A DNA stretch of 35,097 nucleotides, from contig NZ_JAGSOG010000066.1 of the NCBI RefSeq assembly GCF_018139695.1, positions 1 to 35,097 on the forward strand. Reading direction: 5' to 3'. Each line of letters opens with the position of its first letter. The stretch's first letter is position 1. The stretch comes from Actinospica durhamensis. GTDB taxonomy: Bacteria > Actinomycetota > Actinomycetes > Streptomycetales > Catenulisporaceae. The notes below the pieces were generated by a model that saw only the letters and a list, made by a program, of their open reading frames with translations, ran no database searches and was not told the origin of the DNA. Of this stretch, positions 27,284 to 35,097 are shown in pieces. Both the position numbers and the translations under genes were made by a program.

Positions 27284-27362
27284 CGACCCCGCCGTCAGGC
27301 CCCTCCGGGTGCTCGGGGTACCGTGCTAGGGCATGGTCCAGCTCTAGTGGAGGTCGAGGCGG

Positions 27363-28412
27363 ATGGCGGTGCTGCCCGAAGCGGCCGGCCGGTGTCTGAG
27401 CGCGGGATGCGGTCCGGCGTCGCCGCTCACGATGAACCAGGTCTTCACCGGCTGGAAGTTCGATCCGGCGATGCTGGTCGTGCTGTTGCTCGGCGTGGCC
27501 GGCTACGTCTACGGCGTGCGCAGGTACCAACGCGAGGTGGGTCGCTGGCCGCTCGGCCGGACCCTGTGCTTCGTGATGGCCGCGCTGCTGTTCACGCTCG
27601 CCACGATGTCGTTCATCGGCTCGTACGCGCTGGTGCTGTTCTGGGTCAGGGCGCTGCAGAACGCGCTGCTGCTGATGACCGTGCCGCTCTTCCTGACCTG
27701 CTCGGCCCCGCTCACCCTGGCCACCACCGGCGAGGGCCGAGGCGCCGCGCTGGTACTGCGGATCATCGGCTCGAAGCCGCTGAAGGTGCTCACCTTCCCG
27801 GCCGTGGTCTCCGTCGTGCTGCTGGTCACCCCGTACCTGCTGTACTTCACCGGGTGGTATCAGGCCTCGCTGACGAACGCCTTCGTCGACGAGACGCTGC
27901 ACCTCGAGCTGCTCGCCGTCGGCTTCCTGTACTTCTGGAGCCGGGTGCAGATCGACCCGGTGCCCAAGCGCTTCACCCACATGATCTCGGTGTGGATCAG
28001 CTTCGTCGAGGGCATCGGCGACGCGGGCGTGGCGATGGTCCTGTGGCTGGGCGGCAACCGGGTCGCCGGCTCCTACTACGCCTCGCTCAGCACCCTGCCG
28101 CACAGCGCGCTCTACGCCCCGCTCAGCCTCGGCGCCCACTCCGGCCTGGCCTGGAACCAGGCCATCGGCGGCGCGGTGTTCTGGATCGTGGGCGACCTGA
28201 CCAGCATCCCGCTGCTCGCCGCCCTCTGGCGCGGCCTGCGCCGCGAGGACGACGAGCGCGCCGTGGTGGCCGAGGAGAGCCTGGAGGTCGTCGCGGTCGA
28301 GTACGCCCCCGGCGACGGCTCCGCCCAGGAACGCTTCCGCCCCTGGTGGGAGACCGACCCGGAGATGGCGGGCCGCTTCGGCCAGGTGGACTCCGAAGAG
28401 ACTCCGGCCTGA
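27363..28412 (+). CDS. CtaG-family cytochrome c oxidase assembly membrane protein
   Basis: A 349-aa polytopic membrane protein of the Caa3_CtaG family, thought to help copper insertion into cytochrome c oxidase. About seven helices are seen, for example MLVVLLLGVAGYVYGV, TLCFVMAALLFTLATMSF, VLFWVRALQNALLLMTVPLFL, VSVVLLVTPYLLYF, LELLAVGFLYFW and AVFWIVGDLTSIPLLAALW. Conserved residues include His in DETLHLEL and the TGWY segment. The last 60 residues are an acidic cytosolic tail. ATG 27363 has GGAGG nearby; ATG 27432 (MNQVFTGWKFDPAM) also fits the family start. Confidence 0.9.
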   Translation: MAVLPEAAGRCLSAGCGPASPLTMNQVFTGWKFDPAMLVVLLLGVAGYVYGVRRYQREVGRWPLGRTLCFVMAALLFTLATMSFIGSYALVLFWVRALQNALLLMTVPLFLTCSAPLTLATTGEGRGAALVLRIIGSKPLKVLTFPAVVSVVLLVTPYLLYFTGWYQASLTNAFVDETLHLELLAVGFLYFWSRVQIDPVPKRFTHMISVWISFVEGIGDAGVAMVLWLGGNRVAGSYYASLSTLPHSALYAPLSLGAHSGLAWNQAIGGAVFWIVGDLTSIPLLAALWRGLRREDDERAVVAEESLEVVAVEYAPGDGSAQERFRPWWETDPEMAGRFGQVDSEETPA

Positions 28413-28427
28413 CCGGACCCGCCCGTC

Positions 28428-28449
28428 AATCCCGCCTCCCGACGGGATT
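28428..28449. terminator. 7-bp hairpin between convergent genes
   Basis: AATCCCG (28428-28434) pairs with CGGGATT (28443-28449) around an 8-nt loop, between the ends of the CtaG gene and the sigma-partner gene. Confidence 0.45.
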
Positions 28450-28453
28450 CACG

Positions 28454-29860
28454 TCACGGCCCGGCAGTCTGCCCGGTCGAGGTGTCTGCCGCCGAAGTAC
28501 CCATCGCCGGACTGGCCGCCGGAGCTCCCGGCGACTCCCCGCCTGCCGTTCCCGTGCTGGGCGCGGCTGACGAGGGCGCGGGTGCGGGCGCGGAGGTGCT
28601 CGGCGGCGGCGGGGGCGCGGCGGAACTCGGTGCCGCGCTGGTGCTCGAGGGCGGCGGCGTGGGCGTGGCGGAGTCCGGCTTCGGCAGCGGGTAGGCGCCG
28701 CGCTCGTAGACGTCCGTCACGTACACCGTCGCGCCACAGCTCGCCTGCAGGGTCACCGGCGAGGTCGGGCTCGTGGCCGTCACCAGGTAGCTGAGCTGGT
28801 ACTCGCCCGCGTTCGCCGATCCCGCCGCCGTACCCGTGACGGCCGACGGCCCGCCGCCCGCCACACCCGCACCGCCGCCGCTGCCGGCGCTGCTGCCGGT
28901 CGGTCCGGCGCTGCTCGACGCGGCCGGGCAGGTGTCCGGAGCCCAGGCGAACTGGAAGTCATAACCCTGACCCGCGTGCAGCACCAGCACCGTCCCCCAG
29001 GTCGGCACCTGCGGCAGCTGCGAGCCGTCCGACGGGATGTGCTGGAGGATCACCACCGAGCTCGCCGCGTTCGCCGCCGCGTTGTCCACCTGCAGCACCG
29101 GCGGGCCGGCCACCGCGCAGGTGCGCATGGCGACGGCCTCGACGTGCCCGTAGGAGACGCCGCCGATCACCGTGTCCACCGAGGCCACGGTGGTCAGGTC
29201 GGTCGCACCGCACGCGCCGACGCCGGAGGCCACCAGCGCCGAGGGCGTGGCCGCGACGATGCCCGGGCCGATCGCCGGGCCCTTGAGCCCGCCCGTCGGC
29301 CGCACCGTGCGCACCTGGCCCGGGCCGTCGGCCGCGGGTGAAGTACTGCCCGACGCGGCGCCGCCGCCGTCCCCGCCGCCACCGCCGCCGCCGCCGAGAC
29401 CGACCACGCCGGTGAGTACGGGCACGATGTCGAAGCTGTTGCCGGTGAGCACGCTGACCGCCATGGCCATGAACAGCACCCCGGCGCCGCCCGCCATCAC
29501 GGTGCGCCGACGCGCCCTGGCCTTGGCCCTGCGCCGGATCCGGGTCAGCCCGGCCCGCGGCGGCCCGGCCGTGCCGATCGCCGCGACGCTGCGCTGCAGG
29601 GCCTGGGCGAGATCGCCCACGTCCAGCGCCGGCTCCGCCGCGACCCGCCGCCGCCCGCCGCGCGCCACCGGAACGTCGGCCGCGACCTGCTCGCGCGGCT
29701 CGCGCTGCGCGTCGGATCCGCCCGCCGCGCCCTCGGCACTGGCGCCGCCTCGCCCGGTCGCACCTCGCCCGGCCCGGCGGGTGCCCTCTGTCCGGGAGAA
29801 CGCACCGCCCGACCCTCCGGAGCCACGCGGCGGCCCCTCGGACGCGCGCTCCTCGTTCAT
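28454..29860 (-). CDS. Membrane-anchored partner of the ECF sigma factor
   Basis: A 468-aa protein. Its ATG overlaps the sigma-factor stop (ATGA, 29857-29860), so expression is coupled. Residues 1-80 are Gly/Arg-rich and disordered. Residues 83-118 are a helical cytosolic segment ending in RIRRRAKARARRR. A single membrane helix covers 120-139 (TVMAGGAGVLFMAMAVSVL), then a poly-Gly linker. The outside part (200-385) has four Cys in two pairs and ends in a Pro/Ser-rich tail. This topology is like an anti-sigma or signal-transducing protein, but no zinc anti-sigma motif (HxxxCxxC) is present. The 83-137 segment recurs in the 2963-3265 protein. Confidence 0.85.
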   Translation of the reverse strand: MNEERASEGPPRGSGGSGGAFSRTEGTRRAGRGATGRGGASAEGAAGGSDAQREPREQVAADVPVARGGRRRVAAEPALDVGDLAQALQRSVAAIGTAGPPRAGLTRIRRRAKARARRRTVMAGGAGVLFMAMAVSVLTGNSFDIVPVLTGVVGLGGGGGGGGDGGGAASGSTSPAADGPGQVRTVRPTGGLKGPAIGPGIVAATPSALVASGVGACGATDLTTVASVDTVIGGVSYGHVEAVAMRTCAVAGPPVLQVDNAAANAASSVVILQHIPSDGSQLPQVPTWGTVLVLHAGQGYDFQFAWAPDTCPAASSSAGPTGSSAGSGGGAGVAGGGPSAVTGTAAGSANAGEYQLSYLVTATSPTSPVTLQASCGATVYVTDVYERGAYPLPKPDSATPTPPPSSTSAAPSSAAPPPPPSTSAPAPAPSSAAPSTGTAGGESPGAPAASPAMGTSAADTSTGQTAGP

Positions 29861-30363
29861 CGCTGCTCCTCCAGCCGGACCCGCAGGGCCTCGATACCCC
29901 GTGAGCCGTACGCCTTCACCGAACCGATCGAAAGGCCGAGGGCCGTGGCCACCTGAGCCTCCGTCATGTCCGAGTAGTAACGCAGTACCAGTACCTCGCG
30001 CTGCCGCCGCTGAAGCCCGCGCAGCGCCTGGATCAACGCGTCCTTCTCCAGCGCCGCGTAGGCGCCCTCCTCCGCGCTCGCCGCGTCCGGCATCGGCTTG
30101 GGCGCCAGCTTGAGGCCGAGCAGCCGGCGCCGCAGGGTCGAGCGCGAGAGGTTGACCACGGTCTGGCGCAGGTACGCGAGCAGCTTGTCCGCCTCGCGTA
30201 CCCGGGCCCGGGCCCCGTGCACCCGGATGAACGCCTCCTGCACCACGTCCTCGCAGGACCCGAGGTCGTCGAGCAGCAGCGCGGCGAGGCGCAGCAGCGA
30301 GGTGTAGTGGCGCTGGTAGGTCTCGGTCAACAGATCGGTCGTCACATCGACGTCAGTCGCCAC
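29857..30363 (-). CDS. ECF RNA polymerase sigma factor (SigE70 family)
   Basis: A 168-aa sigma factor. Region 2 is LTETYQRHYTSLLRLAALLLDDLGSCEDVVQEAFIRVH, and region 4 is ALRGLQRRQREVLVLRYYSDMTEAQVATALGLSIGSVKAYGSRGIEALRVRLEE. The pattern is that of the streptomycete SigE70 group. GTG 30363 is chosen, with GGGAGGT 4-5 nt upstream; the frame is open for another 35 codons but that part looks non-coding. I recall ECF sigma genes near asd in Streptomyces, consistent with this position. The overlapping downstream gene is probably its regulator. Confidence 0.93.
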   Translation of the reverse strand: MATDVDVTTDLLTETYQRHYTSLLRLAALLLDDLGSCEDVVQEAFIRVHGARARVREADKLLAYLRQTVVNLSRSTLRRRLLGLKLAPKPMPDAASAEEGAYAALEKDALIQALRGLQRRQREVLVLRYYSDMTEAQVATALGLSIGSVKAYGSRGIEALRVRLEEQR

Positions 30364-30704
30364 CGCACCTCCCGTCGGCGCCGGGCGTGGTCGTATGGCG
30401 AAGGGCGGTGACGGACAGAACCCTTCGGACGCGGACAGAGTCACGACAGTTAGACATATGGAACCCACCGACCGTTGTACCCCATTCGAGTGTTCTTGGG
30501 GATGGACTGGCGGGGGCTTTCACGAGTGCCAAGGATGTCATTCGGGTCCGCCCGCGTGCGCCCGTTCACGGAAAAACCCCCCTCAGGAGTGAACCTGAAG
30601 GGGGTTTTCAGCATCCTGACCGGCCTCGCACCGTACGACGCCGCACGCGTGCCGACGGACTGTCGGCGGCGCGGTGGCGCCGGCGCGACGCCGGGGGCCG
30701 ACGC
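30364..30704. other. Region between the sigma-factor start and the asd stop
   Basis: It holds the sigma-factor upstream region (30364-30570), with no clear -35/-10 pair by eye, and the asd terminator at 30573-30608. No gene is supported. Confidence 0.5.
30573..30608 (-). terminator. Bidirectional intrinsic terminator after asd
   Basis: AAAACCCCC and TCAGG on the left pair with CCTGA and GGGGGTTTT on the right (14 bp, one C-A mismatch, loop AGTGAA). A and T runs flank both sides, giving a U-run on the leftward transcript. It lies about 100 nt after the asd stop. Confidence 0.88.
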
Positions 30705-31775
30705 CTAACCGACCGTCAGCTCCGCCGCGATCAGCTCGGCGATCTGGGCGGTGTTGAGCGCGGCGCCCTTGCGCAGGTTGTCCCCGCACACGAACAGTTC
30801 GAGCTCGTTCGGCTCGTCCATCGACTGCCGGATCCGGCCCACCCAGGTCGGGTCGGTGCCGACCACGTCGTTGGGCGTGGGGAACTCGCCGTTGGCCGGG
30901 TCGTCGCACAGCACTATCCCGGGCGCGTCGCGCAGCACCGCACGGGCCTGGTCCGCGGTGATCTCACGTTCGAAGGTGGCGTGCACCACCAGCGAGTGCG
31001 TGGTGATCACCGGCACCCGCACGCAGGTGGCCGAGACCTTCAGGTCCGGCAGCCCGAGGATCTTGCGCGACTCGTTGCGCACCTTCAGCTCCTCGGAGGA
31101 CCAGCCGGCGTCCTTGAGCGAGCCGGCCCACGGCACCACGTTGAGCGCCAGCGGAGCCGGGAACGGCCCGAGGTCGCCCACCGCGCGGCGCAGGTCGCCC
31201 GGGGCGGTGCCCAGGTTCGGGGTCGAGGAGACCTTGGTCAGCTGGTCCCGCAGGGTGTCGATGCCGGCCTGCCCGGCGCCGGAGGCGGCCTGGTAGGAGG
31301 CCACGACCAGCTTGGTCAGCCCGTACTCGGCGTGCAGGGCGCCCATCGCCACGATCATCGAGAGCGTGGTGCAGTTCGGGTTGGCGATGATCCCGCGCGG
31401 ACGCTGGCGCGCCGCGGCCGGGTTGACCTCGGGCACCACCAGCGGCACGTCGGTGTCCATCCGGAACGCGCCGGAGTTGTCCACCACGACCGCGCCGCGC
31501 GCCGCCGCGACCGGGCCCCACTCGGCCGAGACCTCGTCGGGCACGTCGAACATGGCCACGTCCACGCCGTCGAAGGCCTCTGCGCTCAGCGCCACCACCG
31601 GGACCTGCTCGCCGCGCACGGTCAGCAGCTTGCCGGCCGAGCGGGCCGAGGCGATCAGCCGGATCTCGCCCCAGACGTTCTGCCGGGTGGAGAGGATCTC
31701 GAGCATCACGGTGCCGACGGCGCCGGTCGCCCCGACCACGGCCAGGGTGGGCAGCTTCTTCGAGTACTCACTCAT
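30705..31775 (-). CDS. asd: Aspartate-semialdehyde dehydrogenase
   Basis: A 356-aa enzyme that reduces aspartyl phosphate to aspartate semialdehyde with NADPH, toward lysine, diaminopimelate, threonine and methionine. [10 protein letters not shown] (12-21) binds NADPH, the catalytic Cys135 is in ANPNCTT, and the base His260 is in [15 protein letters not shown] (162-169) is also conserved. The start is 2 nt after the lysC stop, with GGGGCG upstream, so lysC-asd is one operon. A strong terminator follows. Confidence 0.97.
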   Translation of the reverse strand: MSEYSKKLPTLAVVGATGAVGTVMLEILSTRQNVWGEIRLIASARSAGKLLTVRGEQVPVVALSAEAFDGVDVAMFDVPDEVSAEWGPVAAARGAVVVDNSGAFRMDTDVPLVVPEVNPAAARQRPRGIIANPNCTTLSMIVAMGALHAEYGLTKLVVASYQAASGAGQAGIDTLRDQLTKVSSTPNLGTAPGDLRRAVGDLGPFPAPLALNVVPWAGSLKDAGWSSEELKVRNESRKILGLPDLKVSATCVRVPVITTHSLVVHATFEREITADQARAVLRDAPGIVLCDDPANGEFPTPNDVVGTDPTWVGRIRQSMDEPNELELFVCGDNLRKGAALNTAQIAELIAAELTVG

Positions 31776-31777
31776 CG

Positions 31778-32296
31778 TTATCGCCCCGTCCCGGCGTAGA
31801 CCACGGCCTCGTCGTCCGCGTCGAGGTCGAATGCGGTGTGGATCGCGGTGACCGCGGGCTTGACGCTGTCCGCGCGGCAGACCACGGAGATGCGGATCTC
31901 GCTGGTGGAGATCATCTCCGCGTTCACCCCGGCCTGGGCCAGGGCCTCGAAGAAGGAGGCGGTCACGCCCGGGTGCGACTTCATGCCGGCGCCGATCAGC
32001 GAGACCTTGGCGATCTGGTCGTCGTAGGCCAGCGAGTCGAAGCCGATCCGCTCCTTGAGCTTGTCCAGCAGGTTCACCGCCTTCGCGCCGTCGGTCTTCG
32101 GCAGGGTGAAGGAGATGTCGGTCAGACCGGTCGAGGCGGCCGAGACGTTCTGCACCACCATGTCGATGTTGATCTCGGCGTCGGCCACGGCCCGGAAGAT
32201 GCGGGCGGCCTCGCCCGGCTTGTCCGGGACACCGATGACCGTGATCTTGGCCTCGCTGGTGTCGTGGGCGACCCCGGCGATGATCGCCTGCTCCAT
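31778..32296 (-). CDS. lysC: Aspartate kinase beta chain from an internal in-frame start
   Basis: Inside lysC, ATG 32296 is preceded by AAGGAG (32302-32307) at 5 nt, a nearly ideal site. It would give 172 residues starting [17 protein letters not shown], comprising the two regulatory ACT domains. In Corynebacterium glutamicum the beta subunit is made the same way from the lysC gene and starts at the matching place (Met-Glu-x-Ala), forming the alpha2-beta2 enzyme. Its production here is inferred from the site. Confidence 0.75.
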   Translation of the reverse strand: MEQAIIAGVAHDTSEAKITVIGVPDKPGEAARIFRAVADAEINIDMVVQNVSAASTGLTDISFTLPKTDGAKAVNLLDKLKERIGFDSLAYDDQIAKVSLIGAGMKSHPGVTASFFEALAQAGVNAEMISTSEIRISVVCRADSVKPAVTAIHTAFDLDADDEAVVYAGTGR

Positions 32297-33043
32297 CTCG
32301 GCTCCTTCGGGGGTGTTGCGGATCCAGGTGCCCTCCAGCGTGGAGAAGGAGGACCGTACGTGAATGGGGACGTCGAACCGGCGGGCGTACTCGACACAGC
32401 GCAGATGCAGGATCTTCGCGCCGGACGCGGCGAGTTCGAGCATCTCCTCGTACCGCACCGCCGCGAGCTTGCGTGCGGACGGGACCAGGCGCGGGTCGGC
32501 GGTGTAGACGCCGTCCACGTCGGTGTAGATCTCGCAGACCTCCGCGCCCATCGCCGCCGCCAGGGCCACCGCGGTGGTGTCCGATCCGCCGCGGCCGAGG
32601 GTGGTGATGTCCTTGGTGTCGTCCGAGACGCCCTGGAAGCCGGCCACGATCGCGATCGCGCCCTCTTCGAGCGCCTTGTGGATGCGGCCCGGCGTGACCC
32701 GGATGATCCGGGCCCTGTTGTGCACCCGGTCGGTGATGACCCCGGCCTGGGATCCGGTGAAGGAACGCGCCTCGACTCCGAGCGACCCGATCGCCATCGC
32801 CAGCAACGCCATCGAGATCCGCTCGCCGGAGGTCAGCAGCATGTCCAGTTCGCGGCCTTCCGGCAGCGGGGAGACCTGCTGGGCGAGGTCGATCAGCTCG
32901 TCGGTGGTGTCTCCCATGGCGGAGACGACGACCACGACCTCGTTTCCGGCGCGCTTGGCCGCGACGATGCGCTTGGCGACGCGCTTGATGCTTTCCGCAT
33001 CGGCCACCGAGGAGCCACCGTACTTCTGTACGACAAGGCTCAC
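31778..33043 (-). CDS. lysC: Aspartate kinase (full-length alpha chain)
   Basis: A 421-aa aspartokinase, the same length as Corynebacterium Lys[20 protein letters not shown] is at the N-terminus, with kinase motifs [21 protein letters not shown] and [37 protein letters not shown]. Two ACT domains follow from about residue 265 ([39 protein letters not shown]) and bind Lys/Thr for feedback inhibition. GTG 33043 with GGAG 6-7 nt upstream is preferred over an in-frame TTG four codons before. An internal start makes the beta chain (next entry). Confidence 0.97.
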   Translation of the reverse strand: MSLVVQKYGGSSVADAESIKRVAKRIVAAKRAGNEVVVVVSAMGDTTDELIDLAQQVSPLPEGRELDMLLTSGERISMALLAMAIGSLGVEARSFTGSQAGVITDRVHNRARIIRVTPGRIHKALEEGAIAIVAGFQGVSDDTKDITTLGRGGSDTTAVALAAAMGAEVCEIYTDVDGVYTADPRLVPSARKLAAVRYEEMLELAASGAKILHLRCVEYARRFDVPIHVRSSFSTLEGTWIRNTPEGAEMEQAIIAGVAHDTSEAKITVIGVPDKPGEAARIFRAVADAEINIDMVVQNVSAASTGLTDISFTLPKTDGAKAVNLLDKLKERIGFDSLAYDDQIAKVSLIGAGMKSHPGVTASFFEALAQAGVNAEMISTSEIRISVVCRADSVKPAVTAIHTAFDLDADDEAVVYAGTGR

Positions 33044-33299
33044 CGTGAGCTCCAAACTCTCTCGTGCGCCCCTGGCCTACTGACCCGGCGGCGCCTCTCC
33101 CGGCCGCGCACGTCTACTGGCGTGCTCCGACGAACCGGGAGGCGGGCCCATCGTAGCCGCCCGGAGGCCGGGATGTCCCGTTCGTTCCGCCTGGTGAACG
33201 GCGCGGCGACGCACGGTGACCCGAGCCGTCCGCACCGTCGCACCGCGCCGCGCCGACCTGGGCGCGCAGGCCCGGTCGCGTCAGCCCGGTCGCGCCGCC

Positions 33300-33833
33300 C
33301 TACGATCCCTGCAGCCGGGAGCCGGCCACGATCGAGTGCAGCGCGCGCAGCGCCGCTGAGGCCGCGGGGCCCCAGCCGGACAGGTACGAGAACTGCCACC
33401 ACCACAGCGCCTCGGTCTCCCGCCCGGCCCGGAAGTGGGTCAGGCCGTGGGCCAGGTCGGCGACGGTGGAGGCGAGGTCGTCCGAGATCCGCCGGGTCTC
33501 CACCTCGGTGGGCACCGCCAGCGGATCGAACACCTCGCGGTAGCTGTCGCAGGGGTCGAGCAGGAGCGCGAGCTGGTCGCGCAGATCGTCGAGGTCGGGG
33601 TCGGGCCCCGGGTCCTCCTCGAACCGCTCCTCCGGGATGACGTCCGCGATCGCGCCGAGCCTGCCGCCGGCCAGCAGCAGCTGGGAGACCTCGAGCAGCA
33701 GCATGGACACGGCGGAGGAGGCGGCCTCGCCCCGCGCCACCGCCCGTACCGCCACCAGGAAGGACTCCACCTGGTCGGCGATGGCGGAGGTGAACTCGGC
33801 CAGGTCGTCGTCCAGCGTTGCGATATCAGCCAT
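33300..33833 (-). CDS. DUF5063 family protein
   Basis: A 177-aa acidic, helical protein of the DUF5063 family found beside recR in many actinobacteria. [51 protein letters not shown], then [12 protein letters not shown] and [37 protein letters not shown] are its conserved segments. ATG 33833 has GAAGGAAG upstream and overlaps the end of recR by 8 nt, so it is translated with it. Function unknown. Confidence 0.92.
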   Translation of the reverse strand: MADIATLDDDLAEFTSAIADQVESFLVAVRAVARGEAASSAVSMLLLEVSQLLLAGGRLGAIADVIPEERFEEDPGPDPDLDDLRDQLALLLDPCDSYREVFDPLAVPTEVETRRISDDLASTVADLAHGLTHFRAGRETEALWWWQFSYLSGWGPAASAALRALHSIVAGSRLQGS

Positions 33834-34437
33834 CGATCTTCCTTCTTCCGGCGAACGCGCGGCCCAGGGTGACTTCATCGGCGTATTCGAGGTCCCCGCC
33901 CACCGGCAGCCCGGAGGCCAGCCGCGTCACCCGCAGGGTGCCGTCCGCGGTCAGCGGTCTGACCATGCGAGCCAGGAAACTGGCGGTGGCCTCGCCCTCC
34001 ATATTGGGGTCGGTGGCCAGGATCAGCTCGGTCACCACGCCGTCGGCGAGCCGGGCCATGAGTTCGCGTACCCGCAATTCGTCCGGCCCGATCCCCTCGA
34101 TCGGAGAGAGCGCGCCGCCGAGCACGTGGTAGCGGCCGCGGAACTCGCGGGTCTTCTCGATCGCGACGACGTCCTTGGCCTCCTCGACCACGCACAGCAC
34201 GGTCCGGTCCCGGCGTTCGTCCAGGCAGATCCGGCAGCGCTCGCCGGCCGCCACGTTCCCGCAGACCTCGCAGAACCGCACCGTGTCCTTGACCCGCACC
34301 AATACCTCGGCCAGCCGCTTGACGTCCACCGGATCGGTCTGGAGCACGTGGAAGGCTATCCGCTGGGCGCTCTTGGGGCCCACGCCCGGCAGCCTGCCCA
34401 GCTCGTCGATCAGATCCTGGACTACGCCCTCGTACAC
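33826..34437 (-). CDS. recR: Recombination mediator protein RecR
   Basis: A 203-aa RecR, part of the RecFOR pathway that loads RecA at gaps. A helix-hairpin-helix covers residues 8-30 ([24 protein letters not shown]), a four-Cys zinc finger uses C56, C59, C68 and C71, and a Toprim domain ([15 protein letters not shown] ... [21 protein letters not shown]) follows. GTG start with GGAAGAG upstream. It lies 19 nt after ybaB and overlaps the DUF5063 gene. Confidence 0.97.
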   Translation of the reverse strand: MYEGVVQDLIDELGRLPGVGPKSAQRIAFHVLQTDPVDVKRLAEVLVRVKDTVRFCEVCGNVAAGERCRICLDERRDRTVLCVVEEAKDVVAIEKTREFRGRYHVLGGALSPIEGIGPDELRVRELMARLADGVVTELILATDPNMEGEATASFLARMVRPLTADGTLRVTRLASGLPVGGDLEYADEVTLGRAFAGRRKIDG

Positions 34438-34456
34438 GCTGCGCTCTCTTCCGGCT

Positions 34457-34819
34457 CTAGAAGCCCAGTGGGAACGAGGCGCCCGGGCCGCCGCCGAGGC
34501 CGCCGAAGCCGCCCTGGCCCAGCTGGGCGAGCGGGCCGAGCTTGTCCTGCTGGAGCGCCTCGGCCTGGGCGTTGGCGTCGCGGATGGCCGCGATGACCAG
34601 ATCCGCCAGCGTCTCGGTGTCCGCGGGGTCGGCCGCCTCCGGCGCGATGCGCAGCCCGGTGAGCTCGCCGAGCCCGGTGACCGTGGCCTCGACCAGGCCG
34701 CCGCCGGCGGTGCCGGTCACGGAGCGCTCGGCCAGCTCGTGCTGCGCGGCCTCCATCTGCTGCTGCATCTGCTGCGCCTGCTGGAGCAGCGATCCCATGT
34801 CGAATCCGTCTGGCAACAC
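34457..34819 (-). CDS. YbaB/EbfC nucleoid-associated protein
   Basis: A 120-aa DNA-binding protein of the YbaB/EbfC family that forms dimers with a tweezer shape. The N-terminal helix is [24 protein letters not shown], then [20 protein letters not shown] and [21 protein letters not shown]. The C-terminal tail is Gly-rich ([11 protein letters not shown]). GTG 34819 is used, with ATG 34798 also possible. It stands in its usual place between dnaX and recR. Confidence 0.95.
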   Translation of the reverse strand: MLPDGFDMGSLLQQAQQMQQQMEAAQHELAERSVTGTAGGGLVEATVTGLGELTGLRIAPEAADPADTETLADLVIAAIRDANAQAEALQQDKLGPLAQLGQGGFGGLGGGPGASFPLGF

Positions 34820-34913
34820 CGTTGTGGCTCCCTCTTCCTTCCTGTGCCGGCCGCCGCGGGGCGGCGTCCGGTGTCTGCCTCGAGCGTACGGCGCCCGGGG
34901 CTTGTGCGGCTGC

Positions 34914-34933
34914 GGCGGGCCGGGCGGCCCGCC
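34914..34933 (-). terminator. Short hairpin directly after dnaX
   Basis: GGCGGGCC (34914-34921) pairs with GGCCCGCC (34926-34933) around GGGC, ending at the base next to the dnaX stop. It may only attenuate, since ybaB and recR follow on the same strand. Confidence 0.45.
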
Positions 34934-35097
34934 TCAGTCAGAGTCCTGTGTCTCCTCGAGCAGGTTGGCGCCCAGCTCGCGGATCAGCAGTTCGCGCACC
35001 GAGGGCGGCGCGGGGGCCACGGTGGCGGACCGGTCGTCCATCCGCACCAGGCCGGAGTCGAACGGATCCTCCTCCTCGGCCGGGGCCGGGGGCATGG
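34934..35097 (-). CDS. dnaX: DNA polymerase III gamma/tau subunit, C-terminal end (partial)
   Basis: The 54 codons inside the window end in TGA at 34934-34936. They encode an acidic linker (AEEEDPFDSGLVRMDD) and the terminal SVRELLIRELGANLLEETQDSD. A closing VRELLxRELGA segment is what I recall in actinobacterial DnaX proteins, and dnaX is the expected neighbour of ybaB-recR. The gene begins outside the window, so the ATPase domain cannot be checked. Confidence 0.85.
   Translation of the reverse strand, partial: MPPAPAEEEDPFDSGLVRMDDRSATVAPAPPSVRELLIRELGANLLEETQDSD

Noticed and set aside
29361..29398. GCC/CCG-rich run in the sigma-partner gene
   Set aside because: It simply codes the poly-Gly linker; no separate element is needed.
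33056..33299. Possible riboswitch or small gene upstream of lysC
   Set aside because: No lysine-riboswitch-like structure or coding bias could be seen; it is taken as the lysC upstream region.

Overview
The window is very GC-rich (about 70% or more), with GTG/ATG starts and strong third-position GC bias. The right-hand block lysC-asd, DUF5063, recR, ybaB, dnaX next to an ECF sigma factor is an arrangement typical of high-GC Actinomycetes (Streptomyces/Catenulispora-like); I cannot name the genus from the sequence.

Left part (1-5.9 kb): small secreted, membrane and orphan genes. These are a signal-peptide protein with a CDGC motif (134-817), a Pro/Ala-rich ORF, and a tail-anchored protein. 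A tightly overlapping run (2022-3265) then carries a degenerate hydrogenase-maturation-protease-like protein and a short membrane module. A 32-codon ORF with an excellent ribosome binding site and a secreted repeat protein follow. Last comes an XRE-type regulator divergent from a 72-aa peptide with a leader-like N-terminus (LLPGRE), whose gene is followed by a 28/29-bp hairpin.

Middle part (5.9-25.5 kb): HxlR and TetR regulators divergent from an SDR oxidoreductase. Two STAND (NB-ARC/TPR) ATPases follow, one with a separate N-terminal companion ORF, and a small membrane protein and a GT2 glycosyltransferase lie between them. Next is an 869-aa secreted beta-helix/PKD/triple-repeat surface protein. 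A four-gene ABC export operon (two large FtsX/MacB-type permeases, two ATPases, one with an AbrB-like C-terminal extension) is read leftward from an intergenic region holding three AAGCGCTT cores, like LacI-family operators. A SAM methyltransferase is divergent from it.

Right part (25.5-35.1 kb): a macrodomain plus DUF4291 pair, dtd, a CtaG-like membrane protein, an ECF sigma factor overlapping a membrane-anchored partner gene, then asd-lysC (with an internal in-frame start for the aspartokinase beta chain), DUF5063-recR-ybaB and the 3' end of dnaX. This is mostly core genome.

Most notable points: the peptide locus at 4.5-5.9 kb; the macrodomain/DUF4291 pair; a membrane module shared between the 2963-3265 protein and the sigma-factor partner 25 kb away (31 of 55 residues identical by hand, no gaps); and the AAGCGCTT operator set. 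No tRNA, rRNA, CRISPR array, insertion sequence or origin was seen.
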